A DNA stretch of 64,000 nucleotides from Pseudomonas helmanticensis (lineage in GTDB: Bacteria > Pseudomonadota > Gammaproteobacteria > Pseudomonadales > Pseudomonadaceae): positions 2,790,001 through 2,854,000 of the forward strand of contig NZ_FXUY01000001.1 in the NCBI RefSeq assembly GCF_900182985.1. Reading direction: 5' to 3'. The position numbers and the translations under genes were made by a program. Under the pieces are notes generated by a model. That model had not been told where the DNA came from, did no database searches, and worked only from the letters and a program-made list of their open reading frames with translations. Of the stretch, positions 34,743 to 43,177 are shown piece by piece (position 1 is the first letter of the stretch; each line of letters starts with the position of its first letter).

Positions 34743-35945
34743 TCAGACGCGTTCGATGGCCAAAGCCAGACCTTGGCCGACACCGACGCACATGGTCGCC
34801 AGACCTTTCTTGCCACCGGTCTTTTCCAACTGATGCAGCGCGGTCAGCACCAGCCGCGCACCGCTCATGCCCAACGGGTGACCAAGGGCAATCGCCCCGC
34901 CGTTCGGATTGACCTGCGCGGCGTCATCCGCCAGCCCCAATTCACGCAGCACCGCCAAACCTTGGCTGGCGAATGCTTCGTTGAGTTCGATCACATCGAA
35001 ATCGCTGACCGCCACGCCGAGACGCTCGATCAGTTTGCGCACCGCCGGTACCGGGCCGATGCCCATCACGCGCGGCGCGACACCGGCGCTGGCCATGCCG
35101 AGCACTTTGGCGCGGGCGGTCAGGCCATGTTTTTTCACCGCTTCGGCGGACGCGAGAATCAGTGCGGCGGCACCGTCGTTGACGCCGGAGGCATTGCCGG
35201 CGGTGACGGTTTTGTCCGGGCCGTTGACCGGCTTCAATTTTGTCAGCGCTTCAATCGTGGTGTCGGCGCGCGGATGTTCATCCTGGCTGACCACGGTTTC
35301 GCCCTTCTTGTGCGCGATCCGCACTTCGACGATTTCTTCGGCGAAGTAACCGGCAGCCTGTGCGGCGGCCGTGCGTTGCTGACTGCGCAGTGCGAAAGCG
35401 TCTTGATCGGCGCGCGAGACTTTATAGTCGTCGGCGACGTTGTCAGCGGTCTGCGGCATCGCATCGACGCCGTATTGCGCCTTCATCAACGGGTTGATGA
35501 AACGCCAGCCGATGGTGGTGTCTTCCAGCTTCATGTTGCGCGAGAACGCCGCGTCAGCCTTGCCCATCACGAACGGTGCGCGCGACATCGACTCGACGCC
35601 ACCGGCAATCGCCAGTTCCATCTCGCCGCTGGCGATCGCACGGAATGCGGTGCCGATGGCGTCCATGCCCGAAGCGCACAGACGATTGAGAGTCACGCCC
35701 GGCACGCTTTCCGGCAGGCCCGCCAACAGCAGCGCCATGCGTGCCACGTTGCGGTTGTCTTCGCCGGCCTGGTTGGCGCAGCCGAGGAACACTTCGTCGA
35801 TGGCGCTCCAGTCCACCGAGGAATTGCGCTCCATCAGGGCCTTGATCGGCACGGCGGCCAGGTCATCAGCGCGCACGGCGGACAAACCGCCGCCGAAGCG
35901 GCCAATGGGTGTGCGAATCGCGTCGCAGATATAAACGTCACGCAT
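34743..35945 (-). CDS. pcaF: 3-oxoadipyl-CoA thiolase
   Basis: A 400-aa thiolase beginning MRDVYICDAIRTPIGRFGGG. A tandem ATGATG means the previous Met at 35948 is equally possible and would overlap the pcaJ stop by 4 bp. Active-site Cys is in LNRLCASGMDA, His in GHPLGMSGARL and the second Cys in TMCVGVGQG. It splits 3-oxoadipyl-CoA into succinyl-CoA and acetyl-CoA, the last pathway step. It is the third gene of pcaIJF. Confidence 0.95.
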   Translation of the reverse strand: MRDVYICDAIRTPIGRFGGGLSAVRADDLAAVPIKALMERNSSVDWSAIDEVFLGCANQAGEDNRNVARMALLLAGLPESVPGVTLNRLCASGMDAIGTAFRAIASGEMELAIAGGVESMSRAPFVMGKADAAFSRNMKLEDTTIGWRFINPLMKAQYGVDAMPQTADNVADDYKVSRADQDAFALRSQQRTAAAQAAGYFAEEIVEVRIAHKKGETVVSQDEHPRADTTIEALTKLKPVNGPDKTVTAGNASGVNDGAAALILASAEAVKKHGLTARAKVLGMASAGVAPRVMGIGPVPAVRKLIERLGVAVSDFDVIELNEAFASQGLAVLRELGLADDAAQVNPNGGAIALGHPLGMSGARLVLTALHQLEKTGGKKGLATMCVGVGQGLALAIERV

Positions 35946-36724
35946 CATGCTTCTCCCGGTGCCTGGCCGTGGGCGGCGGCGGTGCGCGCTTCGAGATCGC
36001 GCAGTGCGGTCAGTTCGACGTCGGTCGGTTCTGCGGTGGTTTCGACGTTGTCAGCAAAACGAATCGCCCAACCGGTGGCCGCAACCACTTGCTCGCGGGT
36101 TACGCCCGGATGCAGTGCGGTGACCACGAACTCGTGGGTGCGCTCTTCCGGCTCCATGATGCACAGGTCGGTGATGATCCCGACCGGCCCTGCGCCCGGC
36201 AGGCCCAGACGTTTGCGCGAATCGCCGCCCTCGCCGTGACCGACCGAGGTGATGAAATCGAGCTTGTCGACAAACGAACGCGCCGACTGTTTAAGGATGA
36301 TCAACACGCTTTTTGCCGAGCCGGCAATTTCCGGCGCGCCACCGGCACCCGGCAGGCGCACTTTCGGCGAGAAGTAATCGCCGACCACGGTGGTGTTGAT
36401 GTTGCCGAAACGGTCAACCTGCGCGGCGCCAAGAAAACCGACGTCGATGCGCCCGCCCTGCAGCCAATAGCGAAAAATCTCACCGGTCGGTACGACGGTG
36501 TCAGCAGTTTCCGCCAGTTCGCCGTCACCGATGGACAGCGGCAGCACGCTCGGCTTGGCGCCAATCGGGCCCGATTCGTAGATCAGCACCACGTCCGGCG
36601 ACGAGGTCAGCCGCGCGAGGTTGGCGGCTTTCGACGGCAGGCCGATACCGACGAAGCACACCGAACCGTTCTTCAGGCGCCGGGCTGCGGCGACGGTCAT
36701 CATTTCATTGGTGGTGTAAGTCAT
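35945..36724 (-). CDS. pcaJ: 3-oxoadipate CoA-transferase subunit B
   Basis: A 259-aa protein starting MTYTTNEMMTVAAARRLKNG. The catalytic glutamate of family I CoA-transferases is in LIYESGPIGAKP, and QGGRIDVGFLGAAQVDRFGN is the second family signature. It works with PcaI to move CoA from succinyl-CoA to 3-oxoadipate. Its start shares one base with the pcaI stop and its stop overlaps pcaF, so the three genes are tightly coupled. Confidence 0.95.
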   Translation of the reverse strand: MTYTTNEMMTVAAARRLKNGSVCFVGIGLPSKAANLARLTSSPDVVLIYESGPIGAKPSVLPLSIGDGELAETADTVVPTGEIFRYWLQGGRIDVGFLGAAQVDRFGNINTTVVGDYFSPKVRLPGAGGAPEIAGSAKSVLIILKQSARSFVDKLDFITSVGHGEGGDSRKRLGLPGAGPVGIITDLCIMEPEERTHEFVVTALHPGVTREQVVAATGWAIRFADNVETTAEPTDVELTALRDLEARTAAAHGQAPGEA

Positions 36725-37581
36725 TACTTGGCCTCCGAAGCAGCGGCCAACTTGGCCTGGAACTCGCTGAAGTCAGCACAGCCATGGATGTATTCGTTGA
36801 TCCACGCGGTAAACGTCTCACGGTCACGGGCGATCGGATCCCACGCTTGATAGAAACGATTGTCGCGCTCGTTGTAACCGTGGGCGTAGGACGGATGTGC
36901 GCCGCCGGGCACATGGCAGACCGCGCTCAAGGCCCAGGTCGGCAATACGCAAGAGTTCATCGGTGCGTTGAGGTTGTCGACGATTTCTTCGACGGTAACG
37001 ATGCAACGCTTGGCAGCCAGTGCGGCTTCTTTCTGTACACCGAGAATGCCCCACAGCAGCACGTTGCCCTGGCGGTCGGCTTTCTGTGCGTGGATTACGG
37101 TGACGTCCGGGCGCACCGACGGCACCGCCGCCAACACTTCACCGGTGAACGGGCAGGTCACGGTTTTGATCAACGGGTTGACCTTCGGCAGATCGGAACC
37201 GGCGTAGGCGCGCAGCACCGCGAACGGTAGGCCGGAAGCGCCGGCGACGTAGGCATTGGCCAGGTCGGCGTGGCTGTGTTCTTCGATCTCCAGCGGCTGC
37301 GGCCATTGCTTCTCGACCGCGTCGCGCAGACGGTGCAGCGAACCCACGCCCGGGTTGCCGCCCCAGGAGAAGATCAGTTTGCGTGCGCAGCCGGCACCGA
37401 TCAGTTGGTCGTAGATCAGGTCGGGCGTCATCCGCACCAGCGTCAGATCTTTCTTGCCCTGACGAATGATTTCATGACCCGCGGCCGTAGGGATCAAGTG
37501 AGTGAAGCCTTCGAGTGCGACGGTGTCGCCGTCGTTGACGAATTGCTTCACCGCGTCGTGCAGCGAAAGGATCTCAGCCAT
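36724..37581 (-). CDS. pcaI: 3-oxoadipate CoA-transferase subunit A
   Basis: A 285-aa subunit starting MAEILSLHDAVKQFVNDGDT. The G-rich CoA-transferase segment VALEGFTHLIPTAAGHEII is near the N-terminus, and CARKLIFSWGGNPGVGSLHR, GLPFAVLRAYAGSDL and VEEIVDNLNAPMN follow. This is the longer Pseudomonas-type A subunit. It leads pcaIJF, and the PcaR-type inverted repeat at 37686-37713 sits about 105 bp upstream of its start. An REP element lies further upstream. Confidence 0.94.
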   Translation of the reverse strand: MAEILSLHDAVKQFVNDGDTVALEGFTHLIPTAAGHEIIRQGKKDLTLVRMTPDLIYDQLIGAGCARKLIFSWGGNPGVGSLHRLRDAVEKQWPQPLEIEEHSHADLANAYVAGASGLPFAVLRAYAGSDLPKVNPLIKTVTCPFTGEVLAAVPSVRPDVTVIHAQKADRQGNVLLWGILGVQKEAALAAKRCIVTVEEIVDNLNAPMNSCVLPTWALSAVCHVPGGAHPSYAHGYNERDNRFYQAWDPIARDRETFTAWINEYIHGCADFSEFQAKLAAASEAK

Positions 37582-37685
37582 GGAGCGGGCTCCCGTTTTT
37601 GTAATGAATCGCCAGTGATAAAAAGGCGCGAGGGTTCAGCGCCGGAGTCACTGAAGATTAAGCCTGGGAAAAGTGCCAAACAATC

Positions 37686-37713
37686 CGATAATCGACTGAG
37701 TGTTCGTTTATCG
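37686..37713. promoter_or_regulatory. probable PcaR operator upstream of pcaI
   Basis: Half-sites CGATAATCG (37686-37694) and CGTTTATCG (37705-37713) are 19 bp apart start to start, and the right half is part of the palindrome GTTCG-TTTAT-CGAAC. The same architecture recurs upstream of pcaK and pcaR. PcaR of P. putida is known to bind the pcaI promoter at a GTTCGATAATCGCAC-type sequence. Confidence 0.8.
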
Positions 37714-37745
37714 AACAGATTGTTGTCAGCCTATCGTTCGGTACT

Positions 37746-37858
37746 GATCGTTCCCAACGCTCCGCGTGGGAATGCATCCCGGGACGCTCCGCGTCCCTTT
37801 CAAAGGCCGGAACGCGGAGCGTCCCTAGAGGCGTTCCCACGCAGAGCGTGGGAACGAT
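37746..37858. repeat. REP-like element, family C
   Basis: GATCGTTCCCAACGCTCCGC at the left and CGTGGGAACGATG at the right, with internal GGGACGCTCCGCGTCCC arms. It lies between the pcaI operator and the pcaK stop. Confidence 0.87.
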
Positions 37859-37871
37859 GAGGCGCTGAAAC

Positions 37872-39218
37872 TCAGGTCGCATCCGCATGGCTGACCATGC
37901 CTTTAATCACCACCGCCGTCGTCGCCAACGCCGCCGGAATCACCAACGCCGTCAACACCTGCTCGAAATTCCAGCCCAGGCCCAACAACGTCGCGCCCAT
38001 CCACGCCCCGAGAATCGCGCCGAAACGACCGATCCCCAACATCCACGAGACACCGGTCGCCCGCCCCTGAGTCGGGTAGAACCGCGCCGCCAGCGACGGC
38101 ATCGCCGATTGCGCACCGTTCACGCACATCCCCGCCACCAGCACCAGCGTCGCCAGCAAGGTGATATTCCCCAGGCTTTGCCCAACCGCGTAGGCAAACA
38201 CCCCGGCCAGCAGGTAGAAAGTGCCGATGACCTTGTGCGGATTGAAGCGATCCATCGCCCATCCCACAGCCACCGCACTCAACACGCCACCAAACTGGAA
38301 CAACGCACCGATGAACGCCGCTTGCTCCATGCTCGCGCCGCTGTCACGCATCAGCGTCGGCAGCCAGCTGGTCAGCAGATAAACAATCACCAGGCCCATG
38401 AAATAGGTCAGCCACAACAGCAAGGTGCCGGTGCTGTAGGTGCCGGAGAAGATCACGGCGAAAACGTTGCGCGCCTTGACGGTTTTCTGTTCCGGCACGC
38501 TGAAGCTGGAGGCTTGGGCGACGGTAACCGGGTCAATCGGCGCCAGGGTCTTGCGGATCTTGTCGGTGCCACGGTTACGGACTACAAGGTAGCGCGCCGA
38601 TTCCGGCAGCCAGAACAGCAGCACCACGGCGAGAATCAGCGGCAGGATCCCGCCGATCAGCAGCAGGCTGTGCCAGCCGAACGCCGGGATCAGCTTGGCG
38701 GAAATGAACCCACCGCCAGCCATGCCTAGGTTGAAACCGCAGAACATGCTGGTCACCAGCAGGGATTTCTTGCGCTCCGGGGTGTATTCCGAGAGCAATG
38801 TGGTGGCATTGGGCATCCCCGCACCCAGACCGAGGCCAGTGAGGAAGCGCAGCACCAGCAATTGTTCGACGTTATTGCTGTAAGCCGACGCGAGACTGAA
38901 AGCACCGAACAGCAGCACCGCGCCAACGAGTACGACTTTTCGCCCGAAGCGGTCAGCCAAAGGGCCGGAGCCCAATGCGCCGAAGACCATGCCGATCAGC
39001 GCGGCGCTCATCACCGGGCCGAGGCTGGCACGGTCGATACCCCAGTCCTGCGACAGCGCCGGGGCGATGAAGCCCATCGCCGCAGTGTCGAGGCCGTCGA
39101 GGAAGACAATCAGGAAACACAGGATCACCACCCGCCATTGATAGCGCGAGATCGGTTGGGCATTGATGAAGGTCTGCACATCGAGGCATTGACCTACAGC
39201 GGACTGAGGCTGGTTCAT
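37872..39218 (-). CDS. pcaK: 4-hydroxybenzoate/protocatechuate:H+ symporter
   Basis: A 448-aa MFS protein started at MNQPQSAVGQCLDVQTFINA (39218); an upstream Met at 39236 is less likely. The aromatic-acid:H+ symporter family signature is RYQWRVVILCFLIVFLDGLD followed by TAAMGFIAPALSQDW, with conserved Asp in LDGLDTAA and GPLADRFGRK in loop 2-3. PcaK imports 4-hydroxybenzoate and protocatechuate and takes part in chemotaxis to them in P. putida. Here it lies directly between pcaR and pcaI on the same strand. Confidence 0.93.
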   Translation of the reverse strand: MNQPQSAVGQCLDVQTFINAQPISRYQWRVVILCFLIVFLDGLDTAAMGFIAPALSQDWGIDRASLGPVMSAALIGMVFGALGSGPLADRFGRKVVLVGAVLLFGAFSLASAYSNNVEQLLVLRFLTGLGLGAGMPNATTLLSEYTPERKKSLLVTSMFCGFNLGMAGGGFISAKLIPAFGWHSLLLIGGILPLILAVVLLFWLPESARYLVVRNRGTDKIRKTLAPIDPVTVAQASSFSVPEQKTVKARNVFAVIFSGTYSTGTLLLWLTYFMGLVIVYLLTSWLPTLMRDSGASMEQAAFIGALFQFGGVLSAVAVGWAMDRFNPHKVIGTFYLLAGVFAYAVGQSLGNITLLATLVLVAGMCVNGAQSAMPSLAARFYPTQGRATGVSWMLGIGRFGAILGAWMGATLLGLGWNFEQVLTALVIPAALATTAVVIKGMVSHADAT

Positions 39219-39471
39219 TATTTTTATTCCACGCAAAAAACGCAGTCGAACGACGGCCGGCCAACGAGCGGCACGGGCACAAGATTAGAAGGTCTGGATC
39301 AGGCGTTGCGGTGAACCCGGCAACAGCGGATGGGGCTGAGACAGTCGGGGAACATGCGCATGGGGAGTTGCCTCTTGTCATTATTATCGGAGTCGACAGT
39401 CCGGCGGCTCATTCACATCAGTGCCGGATGACGCTGCCGCGACATTAATGATCCGGGGGTTTTAGCGTCAA

Positions 39472-39503
39472 TTCGATAAACGCAACACTGTGCGTTTATC
39501 GAA
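39472..39503. promoter_or_regulatory. 13-bp perfect inverted repeat, probable PcaR operator upstream of pcaK
   Basis: TTCGATAAACGCA (39472-39484) and TGCGTTTATCGAA (39491-39503) are exact inverse copies with a 6-bp centre. Core half-sites CGATAAACG and CGTTTATCG start 19 bp apart. It begins 8 bp beyond the pcaR stop and about 250 bp upstream of the pcaK start, implying a long pcaK leader or a promoter close to the pcaR end. Confidence 0.85.
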
Positions 39504-39511
39504 CAGCTTCA

Positions 39512-40354
39512 TCAGGCAAACAATTGTGCACTGAGGTCGCGACTGGCACTCAACAGCCCCGGCAGAAAGCGCTGCTCCAGCTCGGTACGGCTGACACGAC
39601 CGGCATGGGTGCTGACGTTGAGCGCCGCCACCACTTGGCCCGAGGCATCATAAACCGGCACGGCGATCGAGCGCAGACCCTGTTCCAGTTCCTGATCGAC
39701 GATGCACCAGCCCTGCTGCCGGACTTCCTGCAAACATTCGAGCAAAGCGTCGGGGGTGTGGATCGTACGGCTGGTCTTGGCAACGAGTTCGGCGTGGTCG
39801 AGGTATTCGCGCAGCGACGTGTCATCGAGCGCCGCCAGCAGAATTCGGCCCATCGAGGTGCAATACGCCGGCAGACGTCCGCCCACCGACAGATCCACCG
39901 ATATCAGCCGCTGGGTGGTCGCCGAGCGCGCGATGTAGAGGATGTCATCGCCTTCCAGCGTGGCCATGTTGCAGGCTTCATGCAATTGCTCGCTCATGCG
40001 ATCGAGATAAGGCTGCGCGGACACCGCCAACGGTGTCGAGGATAAATAAGCATGACCGAGGGTCAGCACTTTCGGCAGCAGCGAATAGGTGCGCCCGTCG
40101 GTGGTGGCGTAGCCGAGCTTGATCAACGTGTGTAGGCAACGGCGCACCGCGGCGCGGGGAATTTCCGTGCGGTGGCTGATCTGCGCGATGGTCAGATGCC
40201 GCTTGCGCTCCTGAAACGCCTGCACCACTGCCAGGCCACGGGCCAGCGAGGTCATGAAGTCCGGATCACCGGTCAGCGCCTGAATCCGCTTGGCTGGCGA
40301 GGCGACTATCGGCGGCGCCACTGAGGTGAAGGAGTTGCGCATTTGATCGTTCAT
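39512..40354 (-). CDS. pcaR: IclR-family regulator of the pca regulon
   Basis: A 280-aa regulator. The start at 40354 (MNDQMRNSFTSVAPPIV) has GGACAGGAA just before it; the frame is open for 89 more codons upstream, but those residues look non-coding and cover the operator. The N-terminal winged HTH is FMTSLARGLAVVQAFQERKR, LTIAQISHRTEIPRAAVRRC and LHTLIKLGYATTDGRTYSL. The effector domain has EACNMATLEGDDILYIARSA and GRLPAYCTSMGRILLAALDD. PcaR activates pca genes with beta-ketoadipate and represses itself in P. putida. Confidence 0.94.
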   Translation of the reverse strand: MNDQMRNSFTSVAPPIVASPAKRIQALTGDPDFMTSLARGLAVVQAFQERKRHLTIAQISHRTEIPRAAVRRCLHTLIKLGYATTDGRTYSLLPKVLTLGHAYLSSTPLAVSAQPYLDRMSEQLHEACNMATLEGDDILYIARSATTQRLISVDLSVGGRLPAYCTSMGRILLAALDDTSLREYLDHAELVAKTSRTIHTPDALLECLQEVRQQGWCIVDQELEQGLRSIAVPVYDASGQVVAALNVSTHAGRVSRTELEQRFLPGLLSASRDLSAQLFA

Positions 40355-40444
40355 TTCCTGTCCTTTTTTGCGGATACCGCACGGATCAATCGCTATACAA
40401 GCGGCTAGCCGACAGATGCACAAGGGCTGAGACGCCAAGATTGG

Positions 40445-40474
40445 GCGATTATCGAACCGCCGACCGATAATCGC
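40445..40474. promoter_or_regulatory. 10-bp perfect inverted repeat, probable PcaR autoregulatory site
   Basis: GCGATTATCG (40445-40454) and CGATAATCGC (40465-40474) are exact inverse copies. Core half-sites are again 19 bp apart. The site is 91 bp upstream of the pcaR start, consistent with self-repression. Confidence 0.82.
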
Positions 40475-40909
40475 AATGCAGCGGGGGATTGCCGATCTGC
40501 GCGGTTGAGACGCTCGTGCAACCTCAGCGGTAAACTGCACCCGTCTTTTAGTTGATCGACTAAATGGCGCCAAAAACACATCGCACGGTAAATAACGCAG
40601 TAAATAACGCCAGGCCTGCACTGCAACTAGTGAGAAAAGTTGCGAGTAACAAAACGATCACACATCCAGAACCGTTTTTAACTTGGCAAAGATAGTCATT
40701 CCCGAATCGACCGCTATAATGCGTTCAGTGGCAGCCTGTTTTTAATCACCGAGGTTGTCACCGCTGACGCGATGCCATCGCTGTCGGACCCGGCCAGCGC
40801 CTGACGCTCATTACTCATGCAACGCCAACGCTCGCTGAAACAGGAAACTGATGCTGCGTCAGTTTTAATCTGGTGCCGTAGCCGCCTGTAACATGGAAGT
40901 CTTGATCGC

Positions 40910-40956
40910 CCTGTCGATGACACCAATGCCTGCACAGGCGTTGCGCATTCGACAGG
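40910..40956 (+). promoter_or_regulatory. nested hairpin in the leader of the small gene at 41022
   Basis: Outer arms CCTGTCGA (40910-40917) and TCGACAGG (40949-40956) pair perfectly and enclose an inner stem CAATGCCTG/CAGGCGTTG with one G-T pair and a tiny loop. If transcribed from the TATAAT at 40713 it would fold strongly about 65 nt before the GTG start. Function unknown. Confidence 0.5.
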
Positions 40957-41021
40957 TCCGCTCAATCGATTTGTTGCAGCGCGTTCACCAGACATTCAAC
41001 TCAACTCAAACAGGTAGCACT

Positions 41022-41222
41022 GTGACGAAAGACGAACTGCGCGCGGAACTTGAGCGCCAGGAACAACGTTACAAGGAAGTTTACGGCGGGGAAGTCACCA
41101 CCTACGCCGCCCAGCCCGAACCGGAACGCAAAGCATGGCGTAAACGCCCAACCGTTCAGGATCAGGTCTTCAAGCAGGAAATCGAAAAGATCGAAAAGGA
41201 ACTCAAAGCCGAAGAGCCATGA
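41022..41222 (+). CDS. small conserved charged protein upstream of pitA
   Basis: A 66-aa protein read from a GTG at 41022 ([20 protein letters not shown]). The composition is strongly charged and helical: [20 protein letters not shown] then [20 protein letters not shown] and a final [13 protein letters not shown]. An ATG 43 codons upstream (40893) is in frame but lies within the nested hairpin region and gives a non-conserved-looking N-terminus. I recall similar proteins as hypothetical in pseudomonads, but no function. It may form a coiled coil. It is separated from pitA by 374 bp. Confidence 0.75.
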   Translation: MTKDELRAELERQEQRYKEVYGGEVTTYAAQPEPERKAWRKRPTVQDQVFKQEIEKIEKELKAEEP

Positions 41223-41596
41223 GCCCCGGTGTTTGAATCTTTCGAGGGTAAGCGTGCGCACCGGTTACAAGCGCGGTGCATGGACCTTGCCTTGCGCGCC
41301 CGCTACCCGCGGGCAGCGGCTATCTCCCCGTCCTACAGGGTAAAGGGGAGCTTCCTACAGGTTTCATAGATATTTCAGACAAGCGTTTGAGCCTTCGCCG
41401 CGCCAGCAAAATCGCCTGTAAAAAATGCGCTTTCCCAATAAAATCAATGGGTTGAAAAACCCTGTGTGGCGCTTGGTTTTAATGCGCTGCAACAAATTAA
41501 ATCGAAGAAGATTGTTACCAACGAGCAGGTAGGGCATCGATTTCCAGTCTTTTCTGGCATAATCGCGCCCCCTTACGACCGGGTCAGAAAACCTTC
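41223..41596. other. gene-free leader region of pitA with two hairpins
   Basis: Two hairpins stand in tandem: GCCCGC-TACCC-GCGGGC at 41298-41314 and CTCCCC...GGGGAG at 41324-41350 with an inner CCT/AGG pair. Neither is followed by a T-run. After them the DNA turns AT-rich, and CATAAT at 41558-41563 could be a -10 element 34 bp before pitA, though I see no matching -35. No known riboswitch was recognised. Confidence 0.55.
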
Positions 41597-43072
41597 ATGA
41601 TCGATTTATTCAGCGGACTGGATGCTTGGGTGCTTGTGAGCCTCTTGCTCGCCCTGACATTTGTCCTCGCCTTCGAGTTCATCAATGGATTTCATGACAC
41701 CGCTAACGCGGTAGCCACTGTTATCTACACCAAAGCCATGCCGCCTCATCTGGCGGTGTTCTTCTCCGGTGTGTTCAATTTCCTCGGCGTGCTGCTGGGC
41801 GGCGTTGGCGTGGCGTATGCCATCGTCCACTTGCTGCCGGTTGAGCTGCTGATCAATGTGAACACCGGCCATGGCCTGGCGATGGTGTTCTCGTTGCTCG
41901 CCGCGGCAATCGCCTGGAACCTTGGCACCTGGTACTTCGGTATCCCGGCGTCCAGCTCGCACACGCTGATCGGATCGATCCTCGGTGTCGGCCTGGCCAA
42001 CGCCCTGATCAACGACATTCCGCTGGCCGACGGCGTGAACTGGCAGAAAGCGATCGACATCGGCGCCTCACTGGTGTTCTCGCCGATGGCCGGCTTCCTG
42101 ATCGCCGCGCTGATCCTGATCGGTCTGAAATGGTGGCGCCCGCTGTCGAAGATGCACAAGACACCGGAACAACGCCGCAAACTCGACGACAAGAAGCACC
42201 CACCGTTCTGGAACCGCCTGGTCCTGGTGATCTCGGCCATGGCCGTGAGCTTCGTGCACGGCTCCAACGATGGTCAGAAAGGCATTGGCCTGATCATGCT
42301 GGTGCTGATCGGTATCGTTCCTGCACAGTTCGTCCTCGACCTGAACAGCACCACGTACCAGATCGAACGCACCCGCGATGCGACCCTGCACCTGAGCCAG
42401 TTCTACCAGCGCAATGCCGATTCGCTGGGTGAATTCCTGGCCTTGGGTAAAAGCGTGGAAGGCGACCTGCCGGAGAAATTCCGCTGCAACCCGCAGCAGA
42501 CCGAACCGACCATCAGCGCCCTGCTGCATACGCTTAAAGGTGTAGCCGACTACCATTCGCTGTCGTCGGACAGCCGTGTCGAAGTTCGTCGCTACCTGCT
42601 GTGCCTGGACGATACCGCGAAGAAAGTCAGCAAGTTGCCGGTTCTGGATGCCCGTGAAAAGGCTGACCTCGACAAGTTGCGCAAGGATCTGACCACCACC
42701 ACTGAATACGCGCCGTTCTGGGTGATTCTGGCAGTTGCACTGGCCTTGGGCCTGGGCACCATGGTGGGCTGGAAACGTGTGGTACTGACCATTGGCGAGA
42801 AGATCGGCAAGCAGGGCATGACCTATTCTCAGGGCATGTCGGCGCAGATCACTACGGCCAGTTTGATTGGTCTGGCCAACATCTTCAGCCTGCCGGTGTC
42901 GACCACTCACGTTCTGTCTTCGGGCGTGGCGGGGACCATGGTCGCGAACAAGAGCGGTCTGCAGGGTGGGACTGTTCGCACCATTCTGCTGGCGTGGGTG
43001 TTGACCCTGCCGGCGACGGTGGCGCTGTCGGCCGGGTTGTTCTGGCTGGCGTCGAAGGCGCTGGGTAGTTGA
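41597..43072 (+). CDS. pitA: low-affinity inorganic phosphate transporter
   Basis: A 491-aa PiT-family protein, close to the length of E. coli PitA. The duplicated family signatures are present: FEFINGFHDTANAVATVIYT near the N-terminus and SFVHGSNDGQKGIGLIMLVL in the middle. About ten membrane segments surround a long hydrophilic cytoplasmic domain (~residues 250-380), and a second signature half, QITTASLIGLANIFSLPVST, follows it. It imports metal-phosphate complexes with protons across the inner membrane. A strong terminator follows. Confidence 0.95.
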   Translation: MIDLFSGLDAWVLVSLLLALTFVLAFEFINGFHDTANAVATVIYTKAMPPHLAVFFSGVFNFLGVLLGGVGVAYAIVHLLPVELLINVNTGHGLAMVFSLLAAAIAWNLGTWYFGIPASSSHTLIGSILGVGLANALINDIPLADGVNWQKAIDIGASLVFSPMAGFLIAALILIGLKWWRPLSKMHKTPEQRRKLDDKKHPPFWNRLVLVISAMAVSFVHGSNDGQKGIGLIMLVLIGIVPAQFVLDLNSTTYQIERTRDATLHLSQFYQRNADSLGEFLALGKSVEGDLPEKFRCNPQQTEPTISALLHTLKGVADYHSLSSDSRVEVRRYLLCLDDTAKKVSKLPVLDAREKADLDKLRKDLTTTTEYAPFWVILAVALALGLGTMVGWKRVVLTIGEKIGKQGMTYSQGMSAQITTASLIGLANIFSLPVSTTHVLSSGVAGTMVANKSGLQGGTVRTILLAWVLTLPATVALSAGLFWLASKALGS

Positions 43073-43091
43073 TAGATAGCTGTATATGAAG

Positions 43092-43126
43092 AAGGCGCGA
43101 TTCTTTGGGATCGCGCCTTTTTTTTG
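43092..43126 (+). terminator. intrinsic terminator after pitA
   Basis: AAGGCGCGA, loop TTCTTTGGGA, TCGCGCCTT then seven further Ts; 20 bp after the pitA stop. Confidence 0.92.
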
Positions 43127-43177
43127 GTTCGGGGGTTGGGGTTGGGGGCATATCCGTTGCTGCGGTGATGGCTGCTG

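Larger units (their letters stand above)
40355..41021. other. 667-bp gene-free regulatory interval between pcaR and the small GTG-start gene
   Basis: Besides the pcaR operator it contains an imperfect 18-bp palindrome TTTAGTTGATCGACTAAA at 40547-40564, a direct repeat GTAAATAACGC at 40588-40598 and 40600-40610 (12-bp period), a TATAAT at 40713-40718 and a nested hairpin at 40910-40956. No credible protein frame is seen on either strand before the GTG at 41022. Confidence 0.65.

Noticed and set aside
33972..36239. 755-codon and similar (31311-33437) plus-strand frames across the pca genes
   Set aside because: They run antisense over several intact pca genes, crossing their boundaries; composition is typical of shadow frames.
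40714..40995. 93-codon minus-strand frame in the pcaR-pitA gap
   Set aside because: Covers the structured leader and promoter-like elements; no ribosome site and random-looking composition.
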